From Sphingobacteriaceae bacterium (GTDB taxonomy: Bacteria > Bacteroidota > Bacteroidia > Sphingobacteriales > Sphingobacteriaceae), in the NCBI GenBank assembly GCA_014380615.1, contig JACMJM010000041.1, positions 1 to 40,251 of the forward strand: 40,251 nucleotides of DNA. Direction: 5' to 3'. The position numbers were made by a program, and so were the translations under genes. This document shows positions 27,759 to 35,295 of this stretch, piece by piece (positions within the stretch are counted from its first letter, which is position 1; each line of letters begins with the position of its first letter). Below the pieces are notes generated by a model that saw nothing but the letters and a program-made list of their open reading frames with translations, was not told the DNA's origin and did not search any database.

Positions 27759-27826
27759 AGTATCAAGTATTTAGTATCAAGTATAAAGATTGGTGTATTA
27801 AGCGATTAGTCTTGATACTTTATACT
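27759..27826. repeat. TATCAAGTAT-word inverted repeat in the metH leader
   Basis: AGTATCAAG is repeated directly at 27759 and 27773, and is inverted as CTTGATACTTTATACT at 27811-27826. Related words flank the four-helix-bundle gene (33044 and 33548). It sits between the riboswitch and the metH ATG and could fold on the mRNA. Confidence 0.65.
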
Positions 27827-27882
27827 CTGTACTCTCCTTAACAAGCTTATCTTTGAAATCCGGTTTCCCGTCTTTGAATTCA

Positions 27883-27989
27883 CTTATCTTTCTTCATCCT
27901 CAAGTACGGAATCAGTTAGAATTTAGCACCTTGTAAGCACAGGTTGCTAAGACTTCGCAGGGTCTAATCCCTCCGTCTTTCTGAATAAG
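27883..27989 (-). ncRNA. SAM-I (S-box) riboswitch upstream of metH-metF
   Basis: Read on the minus strand from 27989: P1 strand CTTATTC, AGA, then GGAGGGATTAGACCCTGCGAAG, followed by CTTAGCAACC, GGTGCTAAATTC, and closing GATGAAGAAAGATAAG at 27883. These are the conserved S-box core segments (CTTATC-AGA, GGAGGGA-CCCTGCGAAG, GCAACC, GGTGCTAA, GATAAG) in the right order and spacing (107 nt). It senses S-adenosylmethionine, so high SAM should reduce metH-metF expression. The 129-nt expression platform contains a second GATAAG (minus strand, near 27845-27850) that could compete for P1. Confidence 0.93.
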
Positions 27990-27994
27990 CGATG

Positions 27995-28026
27995 CAAAAA
28001 TGCAACAAAAAAAGGAAATATGCAAA
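27995..28026 (-). promoter_or_regulatory. promoter of the riboswitch-metH-metF transcript
   Basis: Minus-strand TTTG (28026-28023), 20-bp spacer, then CATTTTTG (28002-27995) followed by CA: one mismatch to TAnnTTTG. Its expected start point is at about 27988, the first bases of the SAM-I aptamer, which strengthens both calls. Confidence 0.65.
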
Positions 28027-28049
28027 AGTGATGACCGCAGTCATTTGGA

Positions 28050-28616
28050 TTAACTAAGGCGTTTTACTAATTGCTCTTCTACCTTTTTGTAAAATTGTAC
28101 AGGTTTTAAGGTTCGCCAGGAAATATGGTCGAGTTCTCCTCCAAAGTTGATATAATAATCGATGTTGCTTCTTTTAAACTCATCAACCACGTGTTCTCTG
28201 AAATTAACGCCCGCAATCCAGCCATCTTCAACATCCTGGAACCATTCCTCATAGTATGAATCATCGGATGAATGGAAATTTAATACATTTTCACCCACCA
28301 AAATAAACTTGTTAATTCCCTCATCTACCATCAGTTCAAGAATTTCGCGCTTTAGCAGCATAATGTCGTTATAAATCGCATCGTTCCATTCGCCGATAAA
28401 CTCGATGATAGCGTACTGCTTGTCATAGTCTACAAAAAGTGTTTTTAAGTATAAAGTTTGAGATCCGAAAGAATCCCATTGCGGATGGATATAATAGTTG
28501 TAAATCTTTTTATCGAATTCAAATTCACTATATTCCGTCTCAAAGAAAGGCGAGCGCTCGTCTTCCGCAGCCACATAATCATCTCGCCAGCGATAAAAAG
28601 GTTCTATTTCGTGCAT
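28050..28616 (-). CDS. conserved hypothetical protein
   Basis: 188 residues from the ATG at 28616 (MHEIEPFYRWRDDY). A longer frame begins in the upstream repeat and its extra residues (MHICTLTNLHILK) are repeat translation. Soluble, acidic and rich in Tyr, Phe and Trp (SPFFETEYSEFEFDKKIYNYYIHP, EEWFQDVEDGWIAGVNF in outline), with no signal peptide or membrane segment. I do not recognise a family. It is the only gene between the met operon and murQ, bounded upstream by a 370-bp repeat field. Confidence 0.82.
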   Translation of the reverse strand: MHEIEPFYRWRDDYVAAEDERSPFFETEYSEFEFDKKIYNYYIHPQWDSFGSQTLYLKTLFVDYDKQYAIIEFIGEWNDAIYNDIMLLKREILELMVDEGINKFILVGENVLNFHSSDDSYYEEWFQDVEDGWIAGVNFREHVVDEFKRSNIDYYINFGGELDHISWRTLKPVQFYKKVEEQLVKRLS

Positions 28617-28985
28617 CTTTAAAATGTGCAAATTTGTTAATGTGCAGATGTGCAAATGTCTGCAAGTGTATTATTTAATGTGCAGATATGCAGATTTGCG
28701 AATGTGCAATTACTGCAAGGTGCTTTATTTAATGTGCAGATATTTTCTGCAAGGTGCTTATTAATGTGCAAATGTGCAGATTACTGCAGGACGTTTTATT
28801 GTGAATTTTGAAGGAATTTGCGCATATACAACTGTTAGATTTTGCAATTTGTAGGAATCTGCTGCACATCTGCACATTGGCCCATTTGCATATCATTTCC
28901 CCTTGTACTGTAAGTTTGCAATTTGCAGGAATATGCCCATTTCCCCATCTGCACATTTGCATATCATTTCCCATCTGCACATCAT
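28617..28985. repeat. TGTGCA-word repeat field forming a large imperfect inverted repeat
   Basis: The left part (28620-28790) is built of words such as AATGTGCAGATGTGCAAATG and CTGCAAGGTGCTT. The right part (28855-28985) contains their complements (CTGCACATCTGCACATTGG, ATTTGCATATCATTTCCC, used twice). The whole could fold into an imperfect arm-to-arm hairpin. No gene in it; apparent frames on both strands are repeat translations. Confidence 0.75.
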
Positions 28986-29791
28986 TTATTTTTAAAGTGT
29001 TCTACCGCGTTTCGTACGTTCCCCTGCTCATCAAGCAGTTTCTGTGCCGATTCTTCATCCAAGCCAGTAGCTTCAATCACCATATTTACGGCCCTTTTTA
29101 CTAATTTATTGTTGCTCAGCTGCATATCGAACATTTTATTTCCTTTAACCCTTCCTAATTGAATCATCACCGTTGTGCTGATCATATTAAGTACCAGCTT
29201 TTGAGCGGTTCCAGACTTCATGCGAGTTGAACCTGTTACAAATTCGGGGCCTACAACAACCTCGATCGGATACTTAGCTTCTACGGCAACAGGACTGCCC
29301 GTGTTGCACACAATACAGCCTGTTGTTATGCCTGCTTCATTTGCTTTTTTTAGTCCCCCGATTACATAAGGAGTAGTTCCTGATGCGGCGATTCCTATCA
29401 CAACATCTTTCCTGGAGATATTAAATGCCATCAGATCCTTCCATGCCTGTTCGGTATCGTCTTCCGCAAATTCAACGGCCTTTCGAATAGCAGAGTCTCC
29501 TCCGGCGATGATTCCTATTACCCAATCGTGTGGTACACCGTAAGTAGGCGGGCATTCAGAAGCATCTACAATTCCAAGTCTTCCGCTGGTACCGGCTCCA
29601 ATGTAAAACAGTCGGCCAGCCTGTTTCATCCGGGTTACTATTATTTCTACAAGAGCCTCAATTTGAGGGATAACTTTCTCAATAGCCAGGGGTACGGTTT
29701 TATCTTCAGAATTAATTCCAATTAAGAGTTCGGAAATCGATTTTTTTTCAAGATCGGTATAGATTGAATCCTGTTCAGTTATCCTGTTCAT
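28982..29791 (-). CDS. murQ: N-acetylmuramic acid 6-phosphate etherase
   Basis: 269 residues. It cleaves the lactyl ether of MurNAc-6-phosphate to GlcNAc-6-phosphate and lactate in peptidoglycan recycling. SIS-domain signature GAGTSGRLGIVDASECPPTYG in outline at about 60-82, with catalytic Glu in ASECPPT; GIAASGTTPYVIGGL and GSTRMKSGTAQKLVLNM follow. It is slightly shorter than E. coli MurQ (298) at the C-terminus, as in other Bacteroidota. Divergent from the CtpA-type protease at 29905 with a 113-bp gap. Confidence 0.95.
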   Translation of the reverse strand: MNRITEQDSIYTDLEKKSISELLIGINSEDKTVPLAIEKVIPQIEALVEIIVTRMKQAGRLFYIGAGTSGRLGIVDASECPPTYGVPHDWVIGIIAGGDSAIRKAVEFAEDDTEQAWKDLMAFNISRKDVVIGIAASGTTPYVIGGLKKANEAGITTGCIVCNTGSPVAVEAKYPIEVVVGPEFVTGSTRMKSGTAQKLVLNMISTTVMIQLGRVKGNKMFDMQLSNNKLVKRAVNMVIEATGLDEESAQKLLDEQGNVRNAVEHFKNK

Positions 29792-29904
29792 AAGTTAAAG
29801 GTCGGAATATATTCAGAAATCAGGCTTTAAAAAAAGCTTTTTTGTGACAATTTTAAATCTAATAATCCCGTGTCGAATTTCTATTTTTAGGCCGCTCTTA
29901 TCTC

Positions 29905-31506
29905 ATGCACTCATCCACCAAAAGTAATTTATTAATAGCTTCCTGCTATGCGGGAATTCTTGCTCTGGGTATGGTAGTTGGCCCTAAGTTAGGACTGGAA
30001 AGCCATGCCGCGAAAAGCGGAAATTACCTTCCCTCCTTATCCGGAGGTGAAGAGAAAGTTGAACAGGTTTTAGAAATCATCAGAGAGAATTACGTTGATC
30101 CTGTTAAGGTAGATACGCTTCAAAATCTGGCGATAAATCAAATATTATCACATCTTGATCCGCATTCATCGTATCTGCCGCCTGTAAAAGCCCGTGAACA
30201 GTCGCAAGATTTGGAGGGCAATTATTATGGCATTGGTGTAGAATATACCTTGTTAAGAGATACAATGCTTGTAACTACGGTAAAACATGGGCCTGCGGAG
30301 AGGGCCGGAATTGGGGCAGGAGATAAAATCCTTCAGATCGGGGCAAAGAAAATCGCCGGAACACATACATCGTCCAAAGAAATAGTGGCATTAATAAAAG
30401 GCAGGGCGGGGACATCGGTGAGCCTGATGGTTAAGAAACGGGAAGAAAATAAATTGCAGCGGATTGTAGTTAAACGGGATAAGATTACTGTTAGCAGTAT
30501 TGATGCGGCTTATATGCTAACGCCTACGGTTGGGTATGTTAAAATCAGCAAGTTCGGTGCGGCTACCGCAGAAGATTTTTCTTTAGAGATGGGCCGTCTT
30601 CAGAACAATAGTATGAAAAGCCTGATTCTGGACCTGCGGCATAATGGCGGTGGGTATCTAAACGCTGCTACCGCTTTGGCGGATGAATTTCTGCCTGATA
30701 AACAGTTGATAGTTTATACTCAGGGCGAGCATGAGCCGAGGACAGATTACTTTGCTACCAATAGCGGAAAGTTTGAACATGGCAGGTTGATATTGCTTAT
30801 TGACGAATCAACAGCTTCGGCAAGTGAGGTTGTTGCAGGTGCTATTCAGGATCTGGATCGTGGTACTGTAATCGGACGCAGGTCTTTCGGTAAGGGCCTT
30901 GTGCAGGGGCAGTTTAATTTCGGTGACGGCTCTGCCCTTAATTTAACCATAGCTCGTTATTATACACCATTGGGCCGGTCAATACAGAGGCCGTATAAAA
31001 TGAGTCAGGAAGAATATTTTCAGGAGACTTCGAAACGTTTACAGCAATCTGAAGCGAGTATAGTTGATAGTGTATCAGACAAAAAACATTCGTATAAAAC
31101 CGGCTCGGGAAGGGTATTGTATGATGGCGGAGGAATTACTCCAGATATCCATATTCCGGTTGACACATCTTCTTTTAATTCCTTTTATTATGCTTTACGA
31201 GAAAAAGGGATTTTAACCGAGTTTTTATTCAGCAAAATTATCGGCACTTATACTCCGGCATCAATAAAAAACATCATCGATCAATATCACCTTAATGATA
31301 ACCAGTACCAAGAGTTGATTTCTATGGCGATTAAAAGCGGAATTAAAACCAACTCAAGGATGAACGAAATTGCCAGGGAAGCAGTTAATACAGAGATTAA
31401 GGCACTTTTAGGAAAAGTTTACTTTGGCGACGAAGCTTATTATCGGGTATTAAACGCCCGTGATAAGGTGATAGCAAGGTCGCTTCAGGAACTGAAGCAA
31501 CCTTGA
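29905..31506 (+). CDS. S41-family C-terminal processing protease (CtpA/Prc-like)
   Basis: 533 residues. An N-terminal helix (about 10-28) exports or anchors it. A PDZ domain lies at about 95-180 (GIGVEYTLL, GPAERAGIGAGDKI). The protease core has LRHNGGG and the Ser-Lys dyad: Ser305 in STASASEVVAG and Lys330 in GRRSFGKGLVQ, 25 residues apart as in Prc. A C-terminal helical domain follows. Periplasmic processing or degradation of envelope proteins is the family role. It is convergent with the small lipoprotein gene; only 5 bp separate their stops. Confidence 0.95.
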   Translation: MHSSTKSNLLIASCYAGILALGMVVGPKLGLESHAAKSGNYLPSLSGGEEKVEQVLEIIRENYVDPVKVDTLQNLAINQILSHLDPHSSYLPPVKAREQSQDLEGNYYGIGVEYTLLRDTMLVTTVKHGPAERAGIGAGDKILQIGAKKIAGTHTSSKEIVALIKGRAGTSVSLMVKKREENKLQRIVVKRDKITVSSIDAAYMLTPTVGYVKISKFGAATAEDFSLEMGRLQNNSMKSLILDLRHNGGGYLNAATALADEFLPDKQLIVYTQGEHEPRTDYFATNSGKFEHGRLILLIDESTASASEVVAGAIQDLDRGTVIGRRSFGKGLVQGQFNFGDGSALNLTIARYYTPLGRSIQRPYKMSQEEYFQETSKRLQQSEASIVDSVSDKKHSYKTGSGRVLYDGGGITPDIHIPVDTSSFNSFYYALREKGILTEFLFSKIIGTYTPASIKNIIDQYHLNDNQYQELISMAIKSGIKTNSRMNEIAREAVNTEIKALLGKVYFGDEAYYRVLNARDKVIARSLQELKQP

Positions 31507-31511
31507 GTTTT

Positions 31512-31733
31512 TTAAGGTTTTCGTGATTTATCCTGCATGGAATCGGTAGACATAGTATCTGTGGTGCTGTCGGTATTCATTGTGGTGTCAGCATTCAACT
31601 CATTCTGTAGCATCGAGTCTGCGGATCTTGCCGCATCTATGGAGTCTTGATCGTATGATTCTTCCCGGGGGCCGCTGCATGATGCTAGTGCTATGCTTGC
31701 GGCGAAACAAATGGTAAATAAAAGCTTTTTCAT
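31512..31733 (-). CDS. small Asp/Ser/Thr/Met-rich lipoprotein
   Basis: 73 residues. Signal peptide MKKLLFTICFAASIALASC with lipobox LASC, so Cys19 should be lipidated. The mature 55 residues are low-complexity: Asp, Ser, Thr and Met in short repeats (DTTMNTDSTTDTMSTDSMQ), ending in a basic KSRKP. No fold recognised. It follows der by 3 bp on the same strand and is probably co-transcribed with it. Such short acidic lipoproteins are frequent in Bacteroidota and have no known role. Confidence 0.8.
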   Translation of the reverse strand: MKKLLFTICFAASIALASCSGPREESYDQDSIDAARSADSMLQNELNADTTMNTDSTTDTMSTDSMQDKSRKP

Positions 31734-31736
31734 ATG

Positions 31737-33038
31737 TTATTTCTGTCTGAAATATATTTGAATGGGAACACCGCTGAAATCAAAATGTTCTCTTATTTTA
31801 TTTTCCAGAAAGCGTTTATACGGGTCTTTAATGTATTGCGGTAAGTTACAGAAGAACGCAAACATGGGTGAGGATGCGTTGATTTGTGTGATATACTTAA
31901 TTTTAACATATTTTCCCTTCAAAGCAGGAGGGGGGTAATTCTCGATTATCGGCAAGAGAATGTCGTTTAACTTAGAAGTCGGGATCTTTTTTGTTTTATT
32001 CTCAAATACCTTAGCGGCAGCCTCAACGGCTTTAAAAATCCGTTGTTTCTCGGTTACAGAGGTAAATACAATCGGCACGTCGGAGAAAGGTGCCAGCCGC
32101 TGCCTGATCTCATCTTCAAAGGTTTTGGTTGTTTTATTGTTTTTTTCAATCAAATCCCATTTATTAACCAAAATAACCGCACCTTTTTTGTTCTTTTCGG
32201 CAAGGTGAAAGATGTTTATGTCCTGAGATTCCATCCCGTCAACGGCATCAATCATTAGAATTACTACATCGGCTTCCTCCAGTGCTTTAATGGTACGCAT
32301 TACCGAGTAAAATTCAATATTCTCTTTAACCTTCGTTTTTTTACGAAGCCCGGCGGTGTCTATCAGCATAAACTCATGACCAAACTGGTTGTAGTGAATG
32401 TGGATAGAGTCGCGGGTGGTACCAGCGATAGGAGTGACGATATTTCTGTCTTTCCCTATCAGAGCATTGATTAAAGACGATTTCCCCACATTTGGGCGGC
32501 CTACTATAGCGTATTTAGGCAGCGCGGATTCCTCAGGCTGGTCTTCTTGAAAGTGAGATACAACTCCGTCAAGCAGCTCGCCAGTGCCAGATCCGGTCAT
32601 GGATGAGATGGAATATATTTCTCCCAGGCCGAAGCTGTAAAACTGATGAACATCGTCTAATAACTTGTTATTGTCTACCTTATTCGCAATTACAAAAACA
32701 GGTTTTTTACTTCTCCTTAACAGATCTGCGATACTGTCGTCAAGGTCAGTAATTCCGGTAGTAACATCCACCATGAATAATATTACCGACGCTTCTTCGA
32801 TCGCGATGATAACCTGTTCGCGAATTGCCGCTTCGAAAACATCTTCCGAATGAGCAACATAGCCGCCCGTGTCGATTACCGTAAATTGCTTACCAATCCA
32901 TTCGGCCACACCATAATGGCGATCGCGGGTAACCCCACTCTGATCATCCACAATTGCTTTCCGCGATTCGGTTAAGCGGTTATATAAAGTTGACTTTCCA
33001 ACGTTGGGCCGTCCAACTATAGCTACGATATTACTCAT
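31737..33038 (-). CDS. der: ribosome-associated double GTPase Der (EngA)
   Basis: 433 residues. Two tandem GTPase domains, each with its own G1: [14 protein letters not shown] (about 8-21) and [14 protein letters not shown] (about 180-193). G3 are DTGGY and DTAGLRKK; G4 are NKVD and NKWD. A C-terminal KH-like domain (about 345-433) follows. It is required for 50S subunit assembly. Its neighbour on the same strand is era, another ribosome GTPase, with a four-helix-bundle gene between them. Confidence 0.97.
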   Translation of the reverse strand: MSNIVAIVGRPNVGKSTLYNRLTESRKAIVDDQSGVTRDRHYGVAEWIGKQFTVIDTGGYVAHSEDVFEAAIREQVIIAIEEASVILFMVDVTTGITDLDDSIADLLRRSKKPVFVIANKVDNNKLLDDVHQFYSFGLGEIYSISSMTGSGTGELLDGVVSHFQEDQPEESALPKYAIVGRPNVGKSSLINALIGKDRNIVTPIAGTTRDSIHIHYNQFGHEFMLIDTAGLRKKTKVKENIEFYSVMRTIKALEEADVVILMIDAVDGMESQDINIFHLAEKNKKGAVILVNKWDLIEKNNKTTKTFEDEIRQRLAPFSDVPIVFTSVTEKQRIFKAVEAAAKVFENKTKKIPTSKLNDILLPIIENYPPPALKGKYVKIKYITQINASSPMFAFFCNLPQYIKDPYKRFLENKIREHFDFSGVPIQIYFRQK

Positions 33039-33043
33039 TGTTT

Positions 33044-33075
33044 GGTATTAGGTATATAGTATCAGGTATTAAGAT
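33044..33075. repeat. GTATCAGGTAT-word repeat, left copy
   Basis: GGTATTAGGTATATAGTATC followed by AGGTATTAAG. Its reverse complement recurs at 33548-33582, so the two copies bracket the four-helix-bundle gene. Related words occur in the metH leader. Confidence 0.65.
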
Positions 33076-33132
33076 CAAATGCTTTAAAGATCCTGGATAT
33101 GATACCGGTATTTATTGATGATAAAGATCCTG

Positions 33133-33483
33133 TCAGGAAATGGTTTTCTCTAAAGCAAAAATCATCTTCTGGAGATCAGTTATTTTAATATTTAGTTCTT
33201 GTGTTGATTTGTCGCCTACTAAACCCAAGCGATTTGAAATAATAAGCTGCGTTTCAAGTTCAAATATCGAACCCAGGCTTATTGAAAGGAAATGTTTAAA
33301 CTCCTTATTTGAATTTCGACCAGCCCCTTCAGCTATGTTGGAGGGAATTGACACAGATGCTCTTTTCATCTGAGATATTAAACCAAACTTCTCGTCATCC
33401 GGAAAAGTTGACAAGGCTGTATACACCTCTACCGTTAGATCGATTGATTTTTGCCACACTCTCAGTTCTTTAAAATTATGCAT
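33133..33483 (-). CDS. four-helix bundle protein (23S rRNA-IVP / TIGR02436 type)
   Basis: 116 residues: FKELRVWQKSIDLTVEVY at the start, then SQMKRASVSIPSNIAEGAGR, NSNKEFKHFLSISLGSIFELETQL and a final helix. All are hallmarks of the four-helix bundle family first seen inside 23S rRNA intervening sequences. Its role is unknown; some members pair with reverse transcriptases, but none is here. It lies between der and era and is bracketed by inverted copies of a short AT-rich repeat (33044-33075 and 33548-33582), suggesting it arrived or moved as a small cassette. Confidence 0.93.
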   Translation of the reverse strand: MHNFKELRVWQKSIDLTVEVYTALSTFPDDEKFGLISQMKRASVSIPSNIAEGAGRNSNKEFKHFLSISLGSIFELETQLIISNRLGLVGDKSTQELNIKITDLQKMIFALEKTIS

Positions 33484-33547
33484 CTCAATTAAATTTATTG
33501 TTAAGCAGCTTTATTACATTCTTGTGCGTCCTTCTGCATCCAGTCAT

Positions 33548-33582
33548 GATACCTGATACTTTATACCTGATACAGATATCAG
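33548..33582. repeat. GTATCAGGTAT-word repeat, right inverted copy
   Basis: GATACCTGATACTTTATACC followed by TGATACAG. Reverse complement of the copy at 33044-33075 with a few differences; ends 11 bp before the era stop. Confidence 0.65.
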
Positions 33583-33592
33583 AAACCTTTTG

Positions 33593-34471
33593 CTAATCTT
33601 CGTACCCGAAACTTTTCAAGTAGTTCTTCCTGTTGCGCCAGTCGGGTATAACTTTAACAAACATCTCAAGGAAAACCTTTTTTTGAAGAAATTCTTCGAT
33701 GTCTTTACGTGCGTACGTGCCGACTTTTTTGAGCATCGCACCACCGGGACCGATTAGTATATTCTTCTGCGAATCCCGTTCCACAATTATTTCTGCGCTA
33801 ATGCGATTAATTTTTTCTTCTTCTTTAAAAGAGGTAATGATAATTTCAGTACTGTAAGGAATTTCTTTTTGATAAAGTTTAAAGATCTTTTCCCTGATGA
33901 TTTCGGATACAAAGAAACGTTCATTTCTGTCGGTGAGAGTATCTTTTTCGTAATAAGCCGGATGCTCGGGCAATTTGTCGAGTATGAAATTCATCACGGC
34001 ATCAACATTGTAGTCGTGCAAGGCTGAAGTTCCGAAAATTACTTCCGGATTAAGAGTTTCTTTCCAGTACTCGATTTTAGCCTCCACTTCTTCCTGGGTT
34101 GAGGTGTCGATTTTGTTAATGACTACTGCTGTAGGGGAAGATGTTTTCTTGAGTTTCTCAAGTATGTCGTTCTCGTCGAAACGTTCGTTAATGTCTGTAA
34201 CCAATAGAATGATATCGGCATCGACAAGCGAGTCGTTAACGGCACCCATCATACTTTCCTGTAAACCGTACTTGGGTTTGATAACACCAGGGGTATCGGA
34301 AAAAACGATCTGGTAATCTTCCTCGTTCACTATTCCGATTATCCTGTGGCGGGTGGTTTGTGCCTTAGGCGTTATAATCGACATTTTTTCGCCTACAAGC
34401 GCATTCATTAAGGTAGATTTACCTGCGTTTGGCTTACCTACTATACTCACAAATCCGGCTTTATGCGACAT
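33593..34471 (-). CDS. era: ribosome biogenesis GTPase Era
   Basis: 292 residues. GTPase domain with GKPNAGKSTLMNAL (12-25), DTPG and NKID motifs, then a C-terminal KH domain with IGPGGAMLKKVGTYARKDIE that binds the 3' end of 16S rRNA. Essential for 30S maturation. It starts 22 bp from a 14-bp inverted repeat that also holds the tRNA-fMet promoter, and the minus-strand reading of that dyad gives it a plausible promoter of its own. Confidence 0.97.
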   Translation of the reverse strand: MSHKAGFVSIVGKPNAGKSTLMNALVGEKMSIITPKAQTTRHRIIGIVNEEDYQIVFSDTPGVIKPKYGLQESMMGAVNDSLVDADIILLVTDINERFDENDILEKLKKTSSPTAVVINKIDTSTQEEVEAKIEYWKETLNPEVIFGTSALHDYNVDAVMNFILDKLPEHPAYYEKDTLTDRNERFFVSEIIREKIFKLYQKEIPYSTEIIITSFKEEEKINRISAEIIVERDSQKNILIGPGGAMLKKVGTYARKDIEEFLQKKVFLEMFVKVIPDWRNRKNYLKSFGYED

Positions 34472-34492
34472 GGAAATTTATTTTAAAAAACA

Positions 34493-34532
34493 TTTGGACT
34501 GCAAAGAAACGAAATATATCTTTGCAGTCCAA
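34493..34532. promoter_or_regulatory. bidirectional promoter dyad of era and tRNA-fMet
   Basis: TTGGACTGCAAAGA (34494-34507) and its perfect inverse (34519-34532), 11-bp spacer. Plus strand: TTTG (34493-34496), 20 bp, TATCTTTG (34517-34524) then CAGTCC, a perfect TTTG-N20-TAnnTTTG promoter for the tRNAs. Minus strand: TTGG (34532-34529), 19 bp, TTTCTTTG (34509-34502) then CAGTCC, one mismatch in each box, pointed at era. Confidence 0.7.
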
Positions 34533-34585
34533 TTAAGGGAGTAAGGAAATAAGTAATAAAGCCTAAAACCGAAGATTGTTGAGAG

Positions 34586-34658
<73 letters not shown>

Positions 34659-34701
34659 CAAGAATTGACTGCGAGAGTCAATAAACACCAGCGAGTTTCA
34701 A

Positions 34702-34763
34702 AGCTCGTCGGGCTCATATCCGCCAGCTGGCGGACATCAGTTCGAGTCTGGTCCCCGCTACCA
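34702..34763 (+). pseudogene. broken tRNA-fMet copy interrupted by a 16-bp palindrome
   Basis: 34702-34718 matches the intact tRNA from the D arm to the anticodon (AGCTCGTCGGGCTCATA). 34735-34763 matches it from the T arm to the 3' end, plus an encoded CCA. Between them the anticodon-stem and variable-loop segment ACCCGAAGGT is replaced by TCCGCCAGCTGGCGGA (34719-34734), also found at 13395-13410. The 5' half before 34702 is diverged. It cannot make a normal cloverleaf. Confidence 0.85.
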
Positions 34764-34792
34764 AAGAAGTGTTTTAGGACACTTCTTTTTTT
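34763..34792 (+). terminator. intrinsic terminator between the tRNAs
   Basis: AAAGAAGTGT (34763-34772), 6-bp loop, ACACTTCTTT then more T (34779-34792). Good stem and T-run. It overlaps the last base of the encoded CCA of the broken tRNA copy and lies directly before tRNA-Glu, which therefore needs read-through or its own start. Confidence 0.85.
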
Positions 34793-34864
34793 GGCCCGTT
34801 CGTCTAGGGGTTAGGACGTTAGATTTTCATTCTAGAAACAGGGGTTCGATTCCCCTACGGGCTA
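34793..34864 (+). tRNA. tRNA-Glu (TTC)
   Basis: 72 nt: acceptor GGCCCGT/ACGGGCT, anticodon arm TTAGA-TTTTCAT-TCTAG with anticodon TTC, T arm AGGGG-TTCGATT-CCCCT. G1-T72 is a wobble pair; CCA is not encoded. Begins immediately after the terminator at 34763-34792. Confidence 0.95.
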
Positions 34865-34888
34865 CTGGAAACACTAGCAAAAATCATT

Positions 34889-34923
34889 AAAAGCCTGCAA
34901 ATCAACAGATTGCAGGCTTTTTT
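34889..34923 (+). terminator. intrinsic terminator after tRNA-Glu
   Basis: AAAAGCCTGCAA, 9-base loop, TTGCAGGCTTTTTT: strong stem with a T-run, 24 bp after the tRNA. Confidence 0.9.
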
Positions 34924-35295
34924 GTTGGAATCAAATCACCAAAATATGATTTTGCATAATTCTGGTGAGCAATTCCATAATCCTCAATTAAACATGTTGT
35001 AGGCCGGGGCTACAAAAGGTAAATTGTTTCAGCTTTTAAAAGCCGCAATTTAACCTGCGAAGAAAAAGCAGTAAACCGGCTTTCGGCGGCATAAATTCTC
35101 CTTACTTCGTCTTCCGATTTATTCCACGACCAGTTGACAGATTATCTTCTTCAGTAAGATGCCGCTTAACAATTCATAAGGCTGGGATCTTATCCTTGGG
35201 TGTTGTAGAATTAATTTTTGGCAAAAAAGGCTAGAATTGATTTTATTCAATTATTAGTCCCGTTTATATTTCCCTAAAGCTATAGGAGATTCTTA
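34924..35295. other. gene-free stretch
   Basis: 372 bp between the tRNA terminator and the winged-helix regulator stop. No open frame with start and reasonable length on either strand, no repeat shared with the rest of the window, no tRNA-like fold. I cannot say whether it holds a decayed gene; nothing readable was found. Confidence 0.5.

Noticed and set aside
28729..29162. Frames on both strands near the murQ 3' end
   Set aside because: Built from TGTGCA/TGCACA repeat words or antisense to murQ.
31500..31525. AACCTT/AAGGTT hairpin as terminator between the convergent protease and lipoprotein genes
   Set aside because: Only a 6-bp AT-rich stem overlapping both stop codons with a T-rich loop; too weak to call.
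34924..35295. Integration site or integrase remnant next to the tRNAs
   Set aside because: Six-frame reading gave no integrase-like segment and no direct repeat of a tRNA 3' end was found on the far side.
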